Below, piece by piece: positions 56,056 to 64,000 of a stretch of DNA of 64,000 nucleotides (its first letter is position 1; every line of letters begins with the position of its first letter). The stretch is taken from assembly GCA_019635735.1 (NCBI GenBank), contig JAHBYX010000002.1, positions 675,331-739,330 on the forward strand, given 5' to 3'. Source of the DNA: Mesorhizobium sp. (lineage in GTDB: Bacteria > Pseudomonadota > Alphaproteobacteria > Rhizobiales > Rhizobiaceae). Below the pieces are notes generated by a model, which did not search any database, had not been told where the DNA came from, and saw only the letters and a list, made by a program, of their open reading frames with translations. A program made the position numbers and the translations under genes.

Positions 56056-57568
56056 CGGCGGCCCCTATCTCCTCGGCCTCGACGCCGGCAACACCGTCAT
56101 CAAGGCGGTTCTGTTCGACGCTCTCGGGCGGCAGCTCGCCGCTCATGGCATCGACGGCGCGACCCATAAGCCGGCCGCCGGCATGGTCGAGCGGTCCGTC
56201 TCGGAACTCTGGGAGAACGCCAAATCCGCCATCGCCGGCTGCATCGGCGCGGCCGGCATCGACCCCAGTGACATCGTCGCCATCGGCACCGCTGGACATG
56301 GCAACGGGCTCTATCTGCTGGACCGCGACAGCGGGCCGCTGATCGGCATCCAATCGCTCGACACGCGGGCCGCCGCGCTTGCCGCCGAACTCGACTTGGC
56401 GGCCGGCGCCGACATGCACGCCATTGGGCTACAGAGGCCCTGGCCCTCGCAGACGCCCACCTTGCTCGCATGGCTCAAGCGGCTTCGGCCGGAAGTCTAC
56501 CGGCGCGCGGGAACGCTGCTCTTCGCCAAGGATATCCTGACCTGGCGCCTGACCGGCGAGCGCGCCAGCGAGATTTCCGACATGTCGGGCGCCGGTCTCT
56601 TGCGGCTGCCGCAGGCCGAATACGATAGCGATCTGCTCGCGCTCTACGGACTGGAGGACGCCGTCGGCCTGCTGCCGCAATTGCTCCAGCCATCCAGTGT
56701 CGTCGGCCTGGTCACGGCAGAGGCAGCAGAGGCGACCGGGTTGGCGCGAGGCACGCCCGTGGTCGCCGGCTATTTCGACGTCGTCGCGTCGGCGCTCGGG
56801 TCGGGCGCGGTCGGAGCCGGGGCCGCGTCGGTCGTGGTCGGCAGCTGGTCGATCAATCAGGTTTTCTCGGATGCGCCGGTGCGCGACGACCGCGTCTTCA
56901 TGGTCACCGCCTACGGGCCCGGCCTCTTCATCAACATGGAAAACAGCGCGACCTCGGCCGCCAACCTCGAATGGTATGTCCGCGCACTGGTCGAGCGCGG
57001 CGGCCATCACGACGATCCGTTTGGCTTCGTCAACGAAGTCGTGGCCGGCGTGACCCCTGCGCATGACGATCCGCTGTTCCATCCGTTCCTCTATGGCGGA
57101 CGGCTGGGGGCGCATCAGCGTGGCGGCTTCTTCGGGCTTGCCGGGTGGCATGGCGAAGGGCATCTGTTGCGCTCGATCTTCGAGGGCGTGATGTTTGAGC
57201 ATCGCCGACACATTGGCGTGCTGGCCGAGGCCGGCGTGACCTTCTCGACCGCCGCGCTGTCAGGCGGCGGCTCCCGCTCGGCGCAGTGGGCGCAGATGTT
57301 CGCTGACGGCTTGGGCGTTCCAGTGACCGTGGCCGAGGCGCGGGAGACCGGCGCGCTTGGCGCCGCGATGGCTGCGGCGATCGGCGTGCGGCTCTATCCG
57401 AACGAGGCCGAGGCAGTGGCCGCCATGGCGCGGCCGGCGCGATCGTTCGCTCCCGATCCGGCGATGCAAGCGCACTATGACCGGCGCTATGCGATCTGGA
57501 CACGCCTGACCGAAGCGGTCGACCCACTGTGGCGAGAATTGGCCTCGCCGGAGATGAGCGCATCGTGA
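56048..57568 (+). CDS. FGGY family carbohydrate kinase (EryA/LsrK-like)
   Basis: 506 aa. N-terminal actin-like domain with GLDAGNTVIKAVLFDALGRQ and AIGTAGHGNGLYLLD; C-terminal domain with ALSGGGSRSAQWAQMFADGL binding ATP. It phosphorylates a sugar or polyol after import. GTG 56048 overlaps the aldolase gene; its own stop overlaps the GMC gene (GTGA). Confidence 0.93.
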   Translation: MADGGPYLLGLDAGNTVIKAVLFDALGRQLAAHGIDGATHKPAAGMVERSVSELWENAKSAIAGCIGAAGIDPSDIVAIGTAGHGNGLYLLDRDSGPLIGIQSLDTRAAALAAELDLAAGADMHAIGLQRPWPSQTPTLLAWLKRLRPEVYRRAGTLLFAKDILTWRLTGERASEISDMSGAGLLRLPQAEYDSDLLALYGLEDAVGLLPQLLQPSSVVGLVTAEAAEATGLARGTPVVAGYFDVVASALGSGAVGAGAASVVVGSWSINQVFSDAPVRDDRVFMVTAYGPGLFINMENSATSAANLEWYVRALVERGGHHDDPFGFVNEVVAGVTPAHDDPLFHPFLYGGRLGAHQRGGFFGLAGWHGEGHLLRSIFEGVMFEHRRHIGVLAEAGVTFSTAALSGGGSRSAQWAQMFADGLGVPVTVAEARETGALGAAMAAAIGVRLYPNEAEAVAAMARPARSFAPDPAMQAHYDRRYAIWTRLTEAVDPLWRELASPEMSAS

Positions 57569-59178
57569 TTGAGGGCCGCTACGACTACATCATCGTCGGC
57601 GCCGGCACGGCCGGCTGCGTCTTGGCCAATCGCCTGACCCAGGATCCCGCCACGCGCGTCCTGTTGATCGAGGCCGGCGGCTCGGACAACTATCACTGGG
57701 TGCACATCCCGGTCGGCTATCTCTACTGCATCGGCAATCCGCGCACCGACTGGATGATGAAGACCGCTCCCGAGCCGGGCCTCAACGGTCGCTCGCTCGT
57801 CTATCCGCGTGGCAAGGTTCTGGGCGGCTGCTCCTCGGTCAACGGCATGATCTACATGCGTGGCCAGGCGGCCGACTATGACGGCTGGCGCCAGATGGGC
57901 AATATCGGCTGGGGTTGGGACGACGTGCTGCCCTATTTTCTGAAATCGGAAGACCACTACGGCGGAAAAACGGACCTGCACGGCGCCGGCGGCGAATGGA
58001 AAGTGTCGAAGCAGCGTCTCACCTGGGACATCCTGCGTGCGGTGCAGGAGGGGGCGCGCGAATTTGGCATAGAACCGCGGGCGGACTTCAACGACGGAAA
58101 CAACGAGGGTTCCGGCTTTTTCGAAGTCAACCAGAAGCGTGGGCTGCGCTGGAATGCCGCGAAGGGGTTTCTGCGGCCGGCGCTGAAGCGGCCGAACCTG
58201 CGGCTGGTGACAAAAGGCCTGACCCAGAACCTCATCATCGAGGGCAAACGGGTCGCAGGCGTGCGGTATCTGACTGAAGGCAAGCTTCACGAGGTGCGCG
58301 CGGACGGCGAGGTCCTGCTCGCGGCGGGCTCGATCAACTCGCCGAAACTGCTGGAACTGTCGGGTGTTGGACAACCCCAGGTGCTGCAGCGAATTGGCGT
58401 CGACGTCGTGCACGAAAGTCCGGGTGTCGGCGAAAGCCTGCAGGATCATCTGCAGATCCGCACGGTCTACAAAGTGTCGGGCGCGAAGACGCTCAATACC
58501 ATGTTCAACAGCTGGTTCGGCAGAGCGCGGATCGCGCTGCAATACGCGCTGATGCAATCGGGCCCGATGTCGATGGCGCCGAGCCAGTTCGGCATGTTCA
58601 CCAAATCGGACCCCTCACGCGCGACGCCCGACCTTGAATACCATGTCCAGCCACTGTCGACGGATCGGCTGGGCGACCCGCTGCATCCTTTCCCGGCCAT
58701 CACTGTCTCGGTGTGCAACCTGAGGCCGGAAAGCATGGGCAACGTCCACGCGGTGACCGCCGAGCCGAACCGGCAGCCGGAGATCAGGCTCAACTACCTC
58801 TCCGCCCAGAGCGACCGGGATGTAGCCGTGAAGTCGTTGCGGCAAGCGCGGCAGATCATGACAGCGCGGGCGCTCGCCCGCTACCGGCCGGAAGAGGTCC
58901 TGCCCGGCCCGGCGCATCAGACCGACGACGAGCTTGTGACACAAGCAGGCAACATCGCGACGACGATCTTCCATCCGGTGGGGACATGCAGGATGGGGCA
59001 GGACGAGCGGGCGGTGGTGGGACACGACCTGCGCGTCCACGGACTGGCCGGGCTGCGCGTGGTCGACGCCTCGATCATGCCGCGGATCGTCTCGGGAAAC
59101 ACGGCTTCGCCCGTGGTCATGATCGCAGAGAAGGCGGCAGATCTGGTTCGCGCATCGTCGCGCAGTCGGACCGGTTGA
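57565..59178 (+). CDS. GMC family FAD oxidoreductase (choline-dehydrogenase-like)
   Basis: 537 aa. FAD motif YDYIIVGAGTAGCVLANRLT at the N-terminus, GMC signature PRGKVLGGCSSVNGMIYMRG, catalytic His in FHPVGTCRMGQDERAVV and second catalytic residue Asn in SGNTASPVVMIAEKAADLV. Substrate is probably an alcohol or polyol. GTG 57565 is in overlap with the kinase stop. Last gene of the operon. Confidence 0.93.
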   Translation: MIEGRYDYIIVGAGTAGCVLANRLTQDPATRVLLIEAGGSDNYHWVHIPVGYLYCIGNPRTDWMMKTAPEPGLNGRSLVYPRGKVLGGCSSVNGMIYMRGQAADYDGWRQMGNIGWGWDDVLPYFLKSEDHYGGKTDLHGAGGEWKVSKQRLTWDILRAVQEGAREFGIEPRADFNDGNNEGSGFFEVNQKRGLRWNAAKGFLRPALKRPNLRLVTKGLTQNLIIEGKRVAGVRYLTEGKLHEVRADGEVLLAAGSINSPKLLELSGVGQPQVLQRIGVDVVHESPGVGESLQDHLQIRTVYKVSGAKTLNTMFNSWFGRARIALQYALMQSGPMSMAPSQFGMFTKSDPSRATPDLEYHVQPLSTDRLGDPLHPFPAITVSVCNLRPESMGNVHAVTAEPNRQPEIRLNYLSAQSDRDVAVKSLRQARQIMTARALARYRPEEVLPGPAHQTDDELVTQAGNIATTIFHPVGTCRMGQDERAVVGHDLRVHGLAGLRVVDASIMPRIVSGNTASPVVMIAEKAADLVRASSRSRTG

Positions 59179-59543
59179 TCGCCGCGCGGGTTCAGTCGGT
59201 ATCGGCTTCCAGGCAGGCGCCATGACAGGTTCCATAACCGCAATTGGGGCGCTTTGCAGAACGTCCGCTTAGGCTAATGCCGAGGAATTGGGTAGGCTGC
59301 TGACGCTCGAAGAGGGTAAGCCGCTCGGCGGATTGAGATTGCACTTCGAGATCGGCGGCGCGGTCGACGAGGAGACCGGCCGGCGGATTTGACCTATCTG
59401 CCGGGCCTCGACTTCGGCCTGCGAGATTACCTCACTACATCAGTATTCGATGCTCGCGCCCCTATGTCGGACAGCTACCGTCTGCGCGCGCCGGGTTGAT
59501 AGCCCTTCTCTCGGGCCTCAACTCCGGCGCACCGCATGCGCCC
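59179..59543. other. decayed stretch after the polyol operon
   Basis: 365 bp without an intact gene. It contains a short aldehyde-dehydrogenase-like fragment (see the separate entry) and scattered stop codons in all frames. Likely remains of a deletion. Confidence 0.5.
59279..59391 (+). pseudogene. aldehyde dehydrogenase fragment
   Basis: The frame reading AEELGRLLTLEEGKPLGG resembles the conserved segment of NAD-dependent aldehyde dehydrogenases (LxxLLTxEQGKPLxEA). Similarity ends after a few residues and the frame stops at TGA 59389-59391. Flanking sequence shows no other part of the gene. Confidence 0.4.
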
Positions 59544-60896
59544 TTACCGCATCGCGAACAGTTCCTGATGGAAGCGCTTTTCCACCGGAAAGCCCTGCGC
59601 CGCGAAATCGTCCTTCAGGGCCTCGCCGAAACCGGTCGGGCCGCAGAACCAGATGCTCGCCTCGCGCCATTTCGGCACCGCGGCACGGATGCGCTCGCCG
59701 GTCAGGCGGCCGTCGCGCGCATCGATAAGCACATGCAGCCTCACGTTCGCGTTCTGCGCATCGGAGGCGATCTTGTTCAGCGCCTCCTCGTCCACGTCGG
59801 CGGTGGTGTGGAAGACGTCGACCTGTTGCGATGGTGGCCAGTCAGGCGCTTCCTTCTGAGCCGCCATGTGCTTCATGCGGGCAATGAGGGGCGTGACGCC
59901 GATGCCCCCGCCGACCCATATCTGCTGCGGGCAATCGTCGTCGAAGGTGAAGCAGCCGTAAGGTCCTTCGATCTTGACCTTCTGGCCGACGCGGAGATTG
60001 CCCGGCAGGCGGCTGGTATGGTCTCCAAGTTCCTTGGTGACGAAGGTGATCTTCCGTTCGTCGTCGCGCCAACCCGAGGCGATGGTATAGGGATGTGCTC
60101 CCTCGGATGTGTCCGACGTGGCGAAGGCGAACTGACCGGCCTTGTGCCCGGGCCAGCCCTGGGGAACGTCGATCACGGTCTCAAGGGCCTTCACCCCCGG
60201 GAAATAGTGCAGCCCGGCGATGGTCCCCTCGACCTGTCGCCCCGCGCCAACCTTGCGAAGAAGAACGACGACGGCTGCCCACACCCCGGCGGCGAGCATG
60301 ACCGCCATCAGCCAGCCGATCGGCGACGTCCAGTAGGCGAACTTGACCAGCACGACCGTGTGAAAGGCGAGCACCAGATAGGCGACCGCCAGCAGACGAT
60401 GCGTCTTGAAGAACAGCCGATAGGGAAAGCGCTGGATGAGCGCCAGCGCGATCAGCACGACCGCGGCGTAGAAGGCCCACTCGCCCAATCCTTCGGCGAT
60501 TCCGCGCTGGCTCATGAGGAATGCTTCGACCGGATCCTCGATCGGCGGCCTTTCGCCCCGCACCGGCCGCTCGATCAATCCCCAGCCCACCGCCCATTTC
60601 GGCGCCTGGGTCCAGAGCCAGTGCACGACGGAGAAGACCAGCGCGGCGATGCCAAGCCATTTGTGCAGACGGTACATCTTGTCGAGTCCGCCGAGCCAGG
60701 CTTCCGGCCAGCGGGGCCGCAGCGCCAGGACCATCGCCAGACTCATGCATCCGATCGCCAGCACGCCGGTCAGCTGCACCATCGAACCGCGCAGCTCGAG
60801 AAAGGTGGACGACCGGAACACCGAAGGCTCCGCGACCAGCCACAGCAGCGTCAGGACGGCGAGCGCGGCCCAGAACGCGCGTTTGAAATTTCGCAT
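59544..60896 (-). CDS. ferric-reductase-like flavocytochrome (membrane NAD(P)H oxidoreductase)
   Basis: 450 aa. About six membrane helices in the N-terminal 220 residues with haem-ligand His pairs in YRLHKWLGIAALVFSVVHW and THRLLAVAYLVLAFHTVVL, then a ferredoxin-reductase domain: FAD motif HPYTIASG, NAD(P) motif VGGGIGVTPLIARMKHM and C-terminal WFCGPTGFGEALKDDF. It carries electrons from NAD(P)H across the membrane. AAGGGA precedes the start at 60896. An FNR/FixK-like box lies 59 bp upstream. Confidence 0.9.
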   Translation of the reverse strand: MRNFKRAFWAALAVLTLLWLVAEPSVFRSSTFLELRGSMVQLTGVLAIGCMSLAMVLALRPRWPEAWLGGLDKMYRLHKWLGIAALVFSVVHWLWTQAPKWAVGWGLIERPVRGERPPIEDPVEAFLMSQRGIAEGLGEWAFYAAVVLIALALIQRFPYRLFFKTHRLLAVAYLVLAFHTVVLVKFAYWTSPIGWLMAVMLAAGVWAAVVVLLRKVGAGRQVEGTIAGLHYFPGVKALETVIDVPQGWPGHKAGQFAFATSDTSEGAHPYTIASGWRDDERKITFVTKELGDHTSRLPGNLRVGQKVKIEGPYGCFTFDDDCPQQIWVGGGIGVTPLIARMKHMAAQKEAPDWPPSQQVDVFHTTADVDEEALNKIASDAQNANVRLHVLIDARDGRLTGERIRAAVPKWREASIWFCGPTGFGEALKDDFAAQGFPVEKRFHQELFAMR

Positions 60897-60954
60897 GTGG
60901 ACTTCCCTTCGAAAGGCGTCGCGCCGAACCATAGGCCGTGCGGGATCGGCCACC

Positions 60955-60968
60955 TTGACCAGGATCAA
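60955..60968. promoter_or_regulatory. FNR/FixK-like box
   Basis: TTGAC-CAGG-ATCAA differs at one base from the consensus TTGAT-N4-ATCAA bound by FNR, FnrN and FixK regulators. It sits between the divergent flavocytochrome and CoA-transferase genes, at a distance suitable for activating the former (59 bp before its ATG) or the latter (88 bp). Confidence 0.55.
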
Positions 60969-61055
60969 GGACAGTGCGGCAAGCCTTCTCGCCGCTTGCG
61001 TTCGCGGCACATTTCCCCCAGCAGTTCGGAACAAGAAACGAGACGGGGAGGAAAC

Positions 61056-62198
61056 ATGGGACCGCTCGCGGGGATCCGGATCATCGAGATGGCGGGCATC
61101 GGGCCGGGGCCGTTCTGCGGCATGCTTCTGGCCGACATGGGCGCCGACGTGATCCGCGTCGACCGGCTCGCCCCGTCGGGTCTCGGGGTCGAGATCCCGG
61201 TGCGCTACGACCTCTTCAACCGCAACAAGCGCTCGCTCGCCGTCGACCTGAAATCGCTGGAAGGCGTGGCGACGGTGCTGAGGCTGGCGAAGGAGGCCGA
61301 CATCCTGATCGAAGGCTTCCGTCCCGGCGTCATGGAGAAGCTCGGGCTTGGGCCGGACGTATGCCTCGCCGCCAATCCGCGCCTCGTCTACGGCCGCATG
61401 ACCGGCTGGGGCCAGGACGGGCCGCTGGCCAGGGCGGCCGGCCACGACATCAACTACATCGCGCTGACCGGCGCGCTCGCCGCGATCGGCCCGGCCGGCG
61501 GCGCGCCGGTGCCGCCGCTCAACCTGCTCGGCGATTTCGGCGGCGGGTCGATGTATCTGGCGATGGGCGTGCTGGCGGCACATATCGAGGCGCTGCGATC
61601 GGGTAAGGGGCAGGTGGTGGACGCCGCGATCGTCGACGGCACGGCGGGGCTGCTGACCATGTTCCATGCCTTCCGCCAGATGGGCGCGTTCCAGACGCGG
61701 CGGGGGGCGAACCTGCTCGACGGCGGCGCGCCGTTCTACGGCGTCTACGAGACCGGCGACGGCAGGCATGTTGCGATCGGCGCGCTGGAGCCGAAGTTCT
61801 ACGCCGAGCTGATCGAGAAGCTGGGGCTCGCGGGCGAGGAGCTGCCGCAGCAGTACGACACGAAGGGCTGGCCCAGGCTGAAGGCGCGGTTCGAGGAGGT
61901 ATTCCGCACCAGGACGCGCGACGAGTGGTGCGCGATACTCGAAGGAACCGACGCCTGCTTCGCGCCGGTGCTGGACCTGGACGAGGCGAAGGCGCACCCG
62001 CACATGGCGGCGCGAAAGATCCATCCTTCGGTCGACGGTGTGGTCAACACGGCGCCCGCGCCGCGCTTCAGCCGTACGCCCTCGGAGATCGCGCATCCGG
62101 CGACGGAGCCGGGTGCCGACACGGCGGAGATCCTGGCGAGCTACGGCTTCGGTGCGGAGGAAATCGCCCGGCTGAAGGCGTCGGGCGTTACCGCCTAG
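61056..62198 (+). CDS. CaiB/BaiF family CoA-transferase or alpha-methylacyl-CoA racemase
   Basis: 380 aa. IRIIEMAGIGPGPFCGMLLA with DMGADVIRVDR is the N-terminal pattern of the racemase branch (AMACR/MCR) of class III CoA-transferases; GHDINYIALTGALAAIGP and the internal Asp region follow. It may racemise 2-methylacyl-CoA esters or transfer CoA. GGGGAGG lies 6 bases before ATG 61056. Its end overlaps the convergent lyase gene by 11 bp. Confidence 0.9.
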   Translation: MGPLAGIRIIEMAGIGPGPFCGMLLADMGADVIRVDRLAPSGLGVEIPVRYDLFNRNKRSLAVDLKSLEGVATVLRLAKEADILIEGFRPGVMEKLGLGPDVCLAANPRLVYGRMTGWGQDGPLARAAGHDINYIALTGALAAIGPAGGAPVPPLNLLGDFGGGSMYLAMGVLAAHIEALRSGKGQVVDAAIVDGTAGLLTMFHAFRQMGAFQTRRGANLLDGGAPFYGVYETGDGRHVAIGALEPKFYAELIEKLGLAGEELPQQYDTKGWPRLKARFEEVFRTRTRDEWCAILEGTDACFAPVLDLDEAKAHPHMAARKIHPSVDGVVNTAPAPRFSRTPSEIAHPATEPGADTAEILASYGFGAEEIARLKASGVTA

Positions 62199-63066
62199 CT
62201 GCGAACGCCTCGGCCTGCGCCAGCAGCGCGCGGGCCTGCTTCAGATGCGGCACGTCGAACATCTTGCCGCCGAGATTGACGACGCCTGCCCCCGGCGACG
62301 CCGCGAAGGCCTCGACGACCTCCCGCGCATGCGCAACCTCCTCGGCCGAGGGGGTGAAGGCGGCGTTGATGACGGCGACCTGGTTGGGGTGGATCGCCAT
62401 GCGCCCCGCAAACCCTTCGCGCGCGGCGGCCGCGCAGTCGGCGGCAAAGCCTTCCGCGTCGGAGAAGTCGGTCCAGACCGTGTCGATGGCGGCGACGCCG
62501 GCGGCCTTGGCGGCGAGAAGGCAGGAGGAGCGGGCGAGGCGGTAGGTCAGGTCGAGCGCGCCGTCCGGACCGCGATTGGTCCGCGCGCCGAGCGCCGCCG
62601 CCAGATCCTCCGCGCCCCAGGTGATGGCGGCGAGGCGGGGCACGGCGACCTCCGCGTAAGCCGGCAGCGAAAGCACCGCCTTCGGCGTCTCGGTAGCGAT
62701 GGGCACGATCGGGATCCTGGCCTCGACCCCGTCCCGCGCCTCCAGCGCGTCGAGCATGAGGCTGAGCGCGACGAGGTCGGCCGGGCCGTCGGGCTTGGGG
62801 ATGACCAGCCCGGCGGGGCGCGCGCGCACGATCGCGACGAGATCGTCGAGCCCGCCCTGCGCCAGCGGGTTGATGCGCACCCACAGCGCCGGCCCGGCGC
62901 GGTTCTCCGCCACGAAGGCCGCGGCCATGTTGCGCGCCACACCCTTGCGCTCGGGCGATACCGAATCCTCGAGGTCGAGGATCAGCGCGTCGGCGCCGGA
63001 GGAGAGGCCCTTTGCGAGCTTCTTCTCCGAATCCGCCGGGACGAAGAGCAGCGAGCGCGGGATCAT
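62188..63066 (-). CDS. HpcH/HpaI family CoA-ester lyase (CitE-like)
   Basis: 292 aa TIM barrel. [40 protein letters not shown] (acidic metal ligand) and [18 protein letters not shown] match malyl-/citramalyl-CoA lyases and CitE homologues. It splits 3-hydroxyacyl-CoA-type esters. Overlaps the MaoC gene by 4 bp in a two-gene unit. Confidence 0.92.
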   Translation of the reverse strand: MIPRSLLFVPADSEKKLAKGLSSGADALILDLEDSVSPERKGVARNMAAAFVAENRAGPALWVRINPLAQGGLDDLVAIVRARPAGLVIPKPDGPADLVALSLMLDALEARDGVEARIPIVPIATETPKAVLSLPAYAEVAVPRLAAITWGAEDLAAALGARTNRGPDGALDLTYRLARSSCLLAAKAAGVAAIDTVWTDFSDAEGFAADCAAAAREGFAGRMAIHPNQVAVINAAFTPSAEEVAHAREVVEAFAASPGAGVVNLGGKMFDVPHLKQARALLAQAEAFAARR

Positions 63067-63518
63067 GCCGGCCTCTTCTTCTGCAGCCCGGCGCGGCGGC
63101 AGGACGCCACGAGCTCGTTCTTCTGGTTGTAGGCGCGGTGGATGAAGGTGACGATGCCCTGGTCGGGCCGAGACCTGCTCTCGCGCAGCTCGGCGACCTC
63201 CGTCTCCACCCGGATCGTGTCGCCGTGGAAGACGGGTTTCGGAAAGCGCACCTCGTCCCAGCCGAGATTGGCGATGGCCGTGCCGAGCGTCGTCTCGGCG
63301 ACCGAGATGCCGACCATCAGCGACAGCGTGAAGCAGGAATTGACGATGCGCGTGCCGAACTCGGTCTCGGTGCGGCAATATTCCTCGTCGAGGTGGAGAT
63401 AGGCCGGGTTGTGGGTGATGGCCGAGAACCAGACATTGTCGGTCTCGGTGATGGTGCGCCGGATCTCGTGCCGGAACACCTGGCCCACCTCGAGCTCGTC
63501 GAAATACCGTCCCGCCAT
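63063..63518 (-). CDS. MaoC family dehydratase
   Basis: 151 aa single hot-dog domain. [20 protein letters not shown] and the active-site segment [20 protein letters not shown] (Asp/His hydratase dyad) with [12 protein letters not shown] are diagnostic. It hydrates an enoyl-CoA. The start at 63518 is preceded by GGGAGG on the minus strand; the frame to 63680 is leader. Confidence 0.92.
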   Translation of the reverse strand: MAGRYFDELEVGQVFRHEIRRTITETDNVWFSAITHNPAYLHLDEEYCRTETEFGTRIVNSCFTLSLMVGISVAETTLGTAIANLGWDEVRFPKPVFHGDTIRVETEVAELRESRSRPDQGIVTFIHRAYNQKNELVASCRRAGLQKKRPA

Positions 63519-63559
63519 CTCGTCCCTCCCGGCCTGAAACCCGAAGGGTGATAATCGCC

Positions 63560-63910
63560 CTATTGCGGCATGTCGATGGTCGTCGTGGTTTTGGCCACGC
63601 AGACCGAGCAGCAGGAGCGGCAGGCCCGGTCGCCGTCGGGCCCGACGCCGAAGGAGATGCGGTCGTTGCCGTGGACCCATGCGCCGTAGCAGATGTTCTC
63701 GCCCTCGCGGCAGTCGATCAGCACCGACTTCCGCTCGCCCGGCTCCAGCAGGTAGACCTGGCCCTCGCCCGGCCAGACCTGGGTCTCGCCGTGCAGCTCC
63801 AGCACCATGGCGCGGCCGGTGTCGTTCTTCATGTAGAAGGTCATGCCGCCCTCGGCATGGGCGGGGGCACTGAGCGCGAGCGCGAGCAGGACGGCGGCCA
63901 GGATTCGCAT
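63560..63910 (-). CDS. secreted cysteine-rich hypothetical protein
   Basis: 116 aa. Clear signal peptide ([20 protein letters not shown], cut near AHA-E), then a mature domain of about 95 residues with Cys in [12 protein letters not shown] and a cluster [10 protein letters not shown] near the end, followed by a Thr stretch. The pattern suggests disulfides or metal binding in the periplasm. No family recognised. Confidence 0.75.
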   Translation of the reverse strand: MRILAAVLLALALSAPAHAEGGMTFYMKNDTGRAMVLELHGETQVWPGEGQVYLLEPGERKSVLIDCREGENICYGAWVHGNDRISFGVGPDGDRACRSCCSVCVAKTTTTIDMPQ

Positions 63911-63954
63911 GGCGCCATCATCGCCGGACTTGCTTGTGCGAAGGTTGCGGCTCC

Positions 63955-64000
63955 TCATGACGTGTCGCGCCGCGCCTCCCAGGCGAAATAGTGAACGTCC
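63955..64000 (-). CDS. possible C-terminal end of a gene cut by the window edge
   Basis: On the minus strand the frame from the window end reads DVHYFAWEARRDTS and stops at TGA (63957-63955). Too short to identify. Confidence 0.25.
   Translation of the reverse strand, partial: DVHYFAWEARRDTS

Noticed and set aside
59496..61055. long plus-strand extension in front of the CoA-transferase
   Set aside because: The frame runs antisense through the flavocytochrome gene; ATG 61056 has a strong ribosome site and matches the family N-terminus.

Overview
The window is about 64 kb of GC-rich, densely coded DNA from an alphaproteobacterium, most likely a member of the Hyphomicrobiales (Rhizobiales) close to Mesorhizobium, Aminobacter or Nitratireductor. 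The pointers are the gene order dnaK-dnaJ-pmtA-(FMN reductase)-pyrF-DUF1330, an RpoH-type promoter (CTTG-N17-CTTATAT) before dnaK, two EcfG-type promoters (GGAAC-N16-CGTT), an Irr/ICE operator at mbfA, a Rhizobiales-style intergenic palindrome, and Ery-like polyol genes. No rRNA or CRISPR array was seen; one tRNA gene is present.

Layout. 0.2-2.8 kb: cmk and rpsA. 2.9-3.9 kb: a hypothetical protein and a CsbD-family stress protein. 3.8-10.9 kb: a divergent basic-amino-acid/guanidino-compound cluster (ABC importer plus Ldh-family reductase on the minus strand; amidinohydrolase and ThDP decarboxylase on the plus strand). 10.9-12.7 kb: an NDUFA9-like NAD(P)-binding protein and a TauE/SafE exporter. 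12.7-19.1 kb: dnaK, dnaJ, pmtA, FMN reductase, pyrF, DUF1330, GNAT. 19.2-23.3 kb: PHA depolymerase, transglutaminase-like protease, TMEM43-like protein, small EmrE-like membrane protein, YkgJ-type cysteine-cluster protein. 23.4-27.1 kb: a TetR-HlyD-ABC-ABC2 export operon. 27.1-30.2 kb: YiiX-like hydrolase, mbfA, DUF892 ferritin-like protein. 30.4-33.8 kb: GGDEF-EAL protein and a frameshifted periplasmic binding protein. 33.9-42.8 kb: TAXI-TRAP transporter with DUF1850, M24 peptidase, sugar kinase and lyxose-isomerase pair, DctP protein, MetE-like protein. 42.8-43.8 kb: a second GGDEF protein.

44.1-47.6 kb is an accessory region: a large serine recombinase whose reading frame runs antisense through tRNA-Arg(CCG), a small partner protein, a 675-bp gene-free gap holding a chain of eight hairpins inside a long-range closing helix (candidate structured RNA), and the N-terminal nuclease-like part of a DUF2075 protein. 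47.6-59.2 kb is a tightly overlapping polyol/sugar operon: RbsB/RbsA/RbsC importer, SorC regulator, aldo-keto reductase, GlpD/EryB-like dehydrogenase, DhnA/LsrF-type aldolase, FGGY kinase and GMC oxidoreductase, combining parts known from ery and lsr loci. 59.2-64 kb: an aldehyde-dehydrogenase scar, a ferric-reductase-like flavocytochrome and a CaiB CoA-transferase sharing an FNR/FixK-like box, then a citrate-lyase-like lyase, a MaoC hydratase and a secreted cysteine-rich protein.

The most interesting observations are the candidate structured RNA in the recombinase island, the hybrid ery/lsr polyol operon, the arginine/guanidino cluster, and several operators recognisable by eye (EcfG, RpoH, Irr, TetR palindrome, FNR/FixK).
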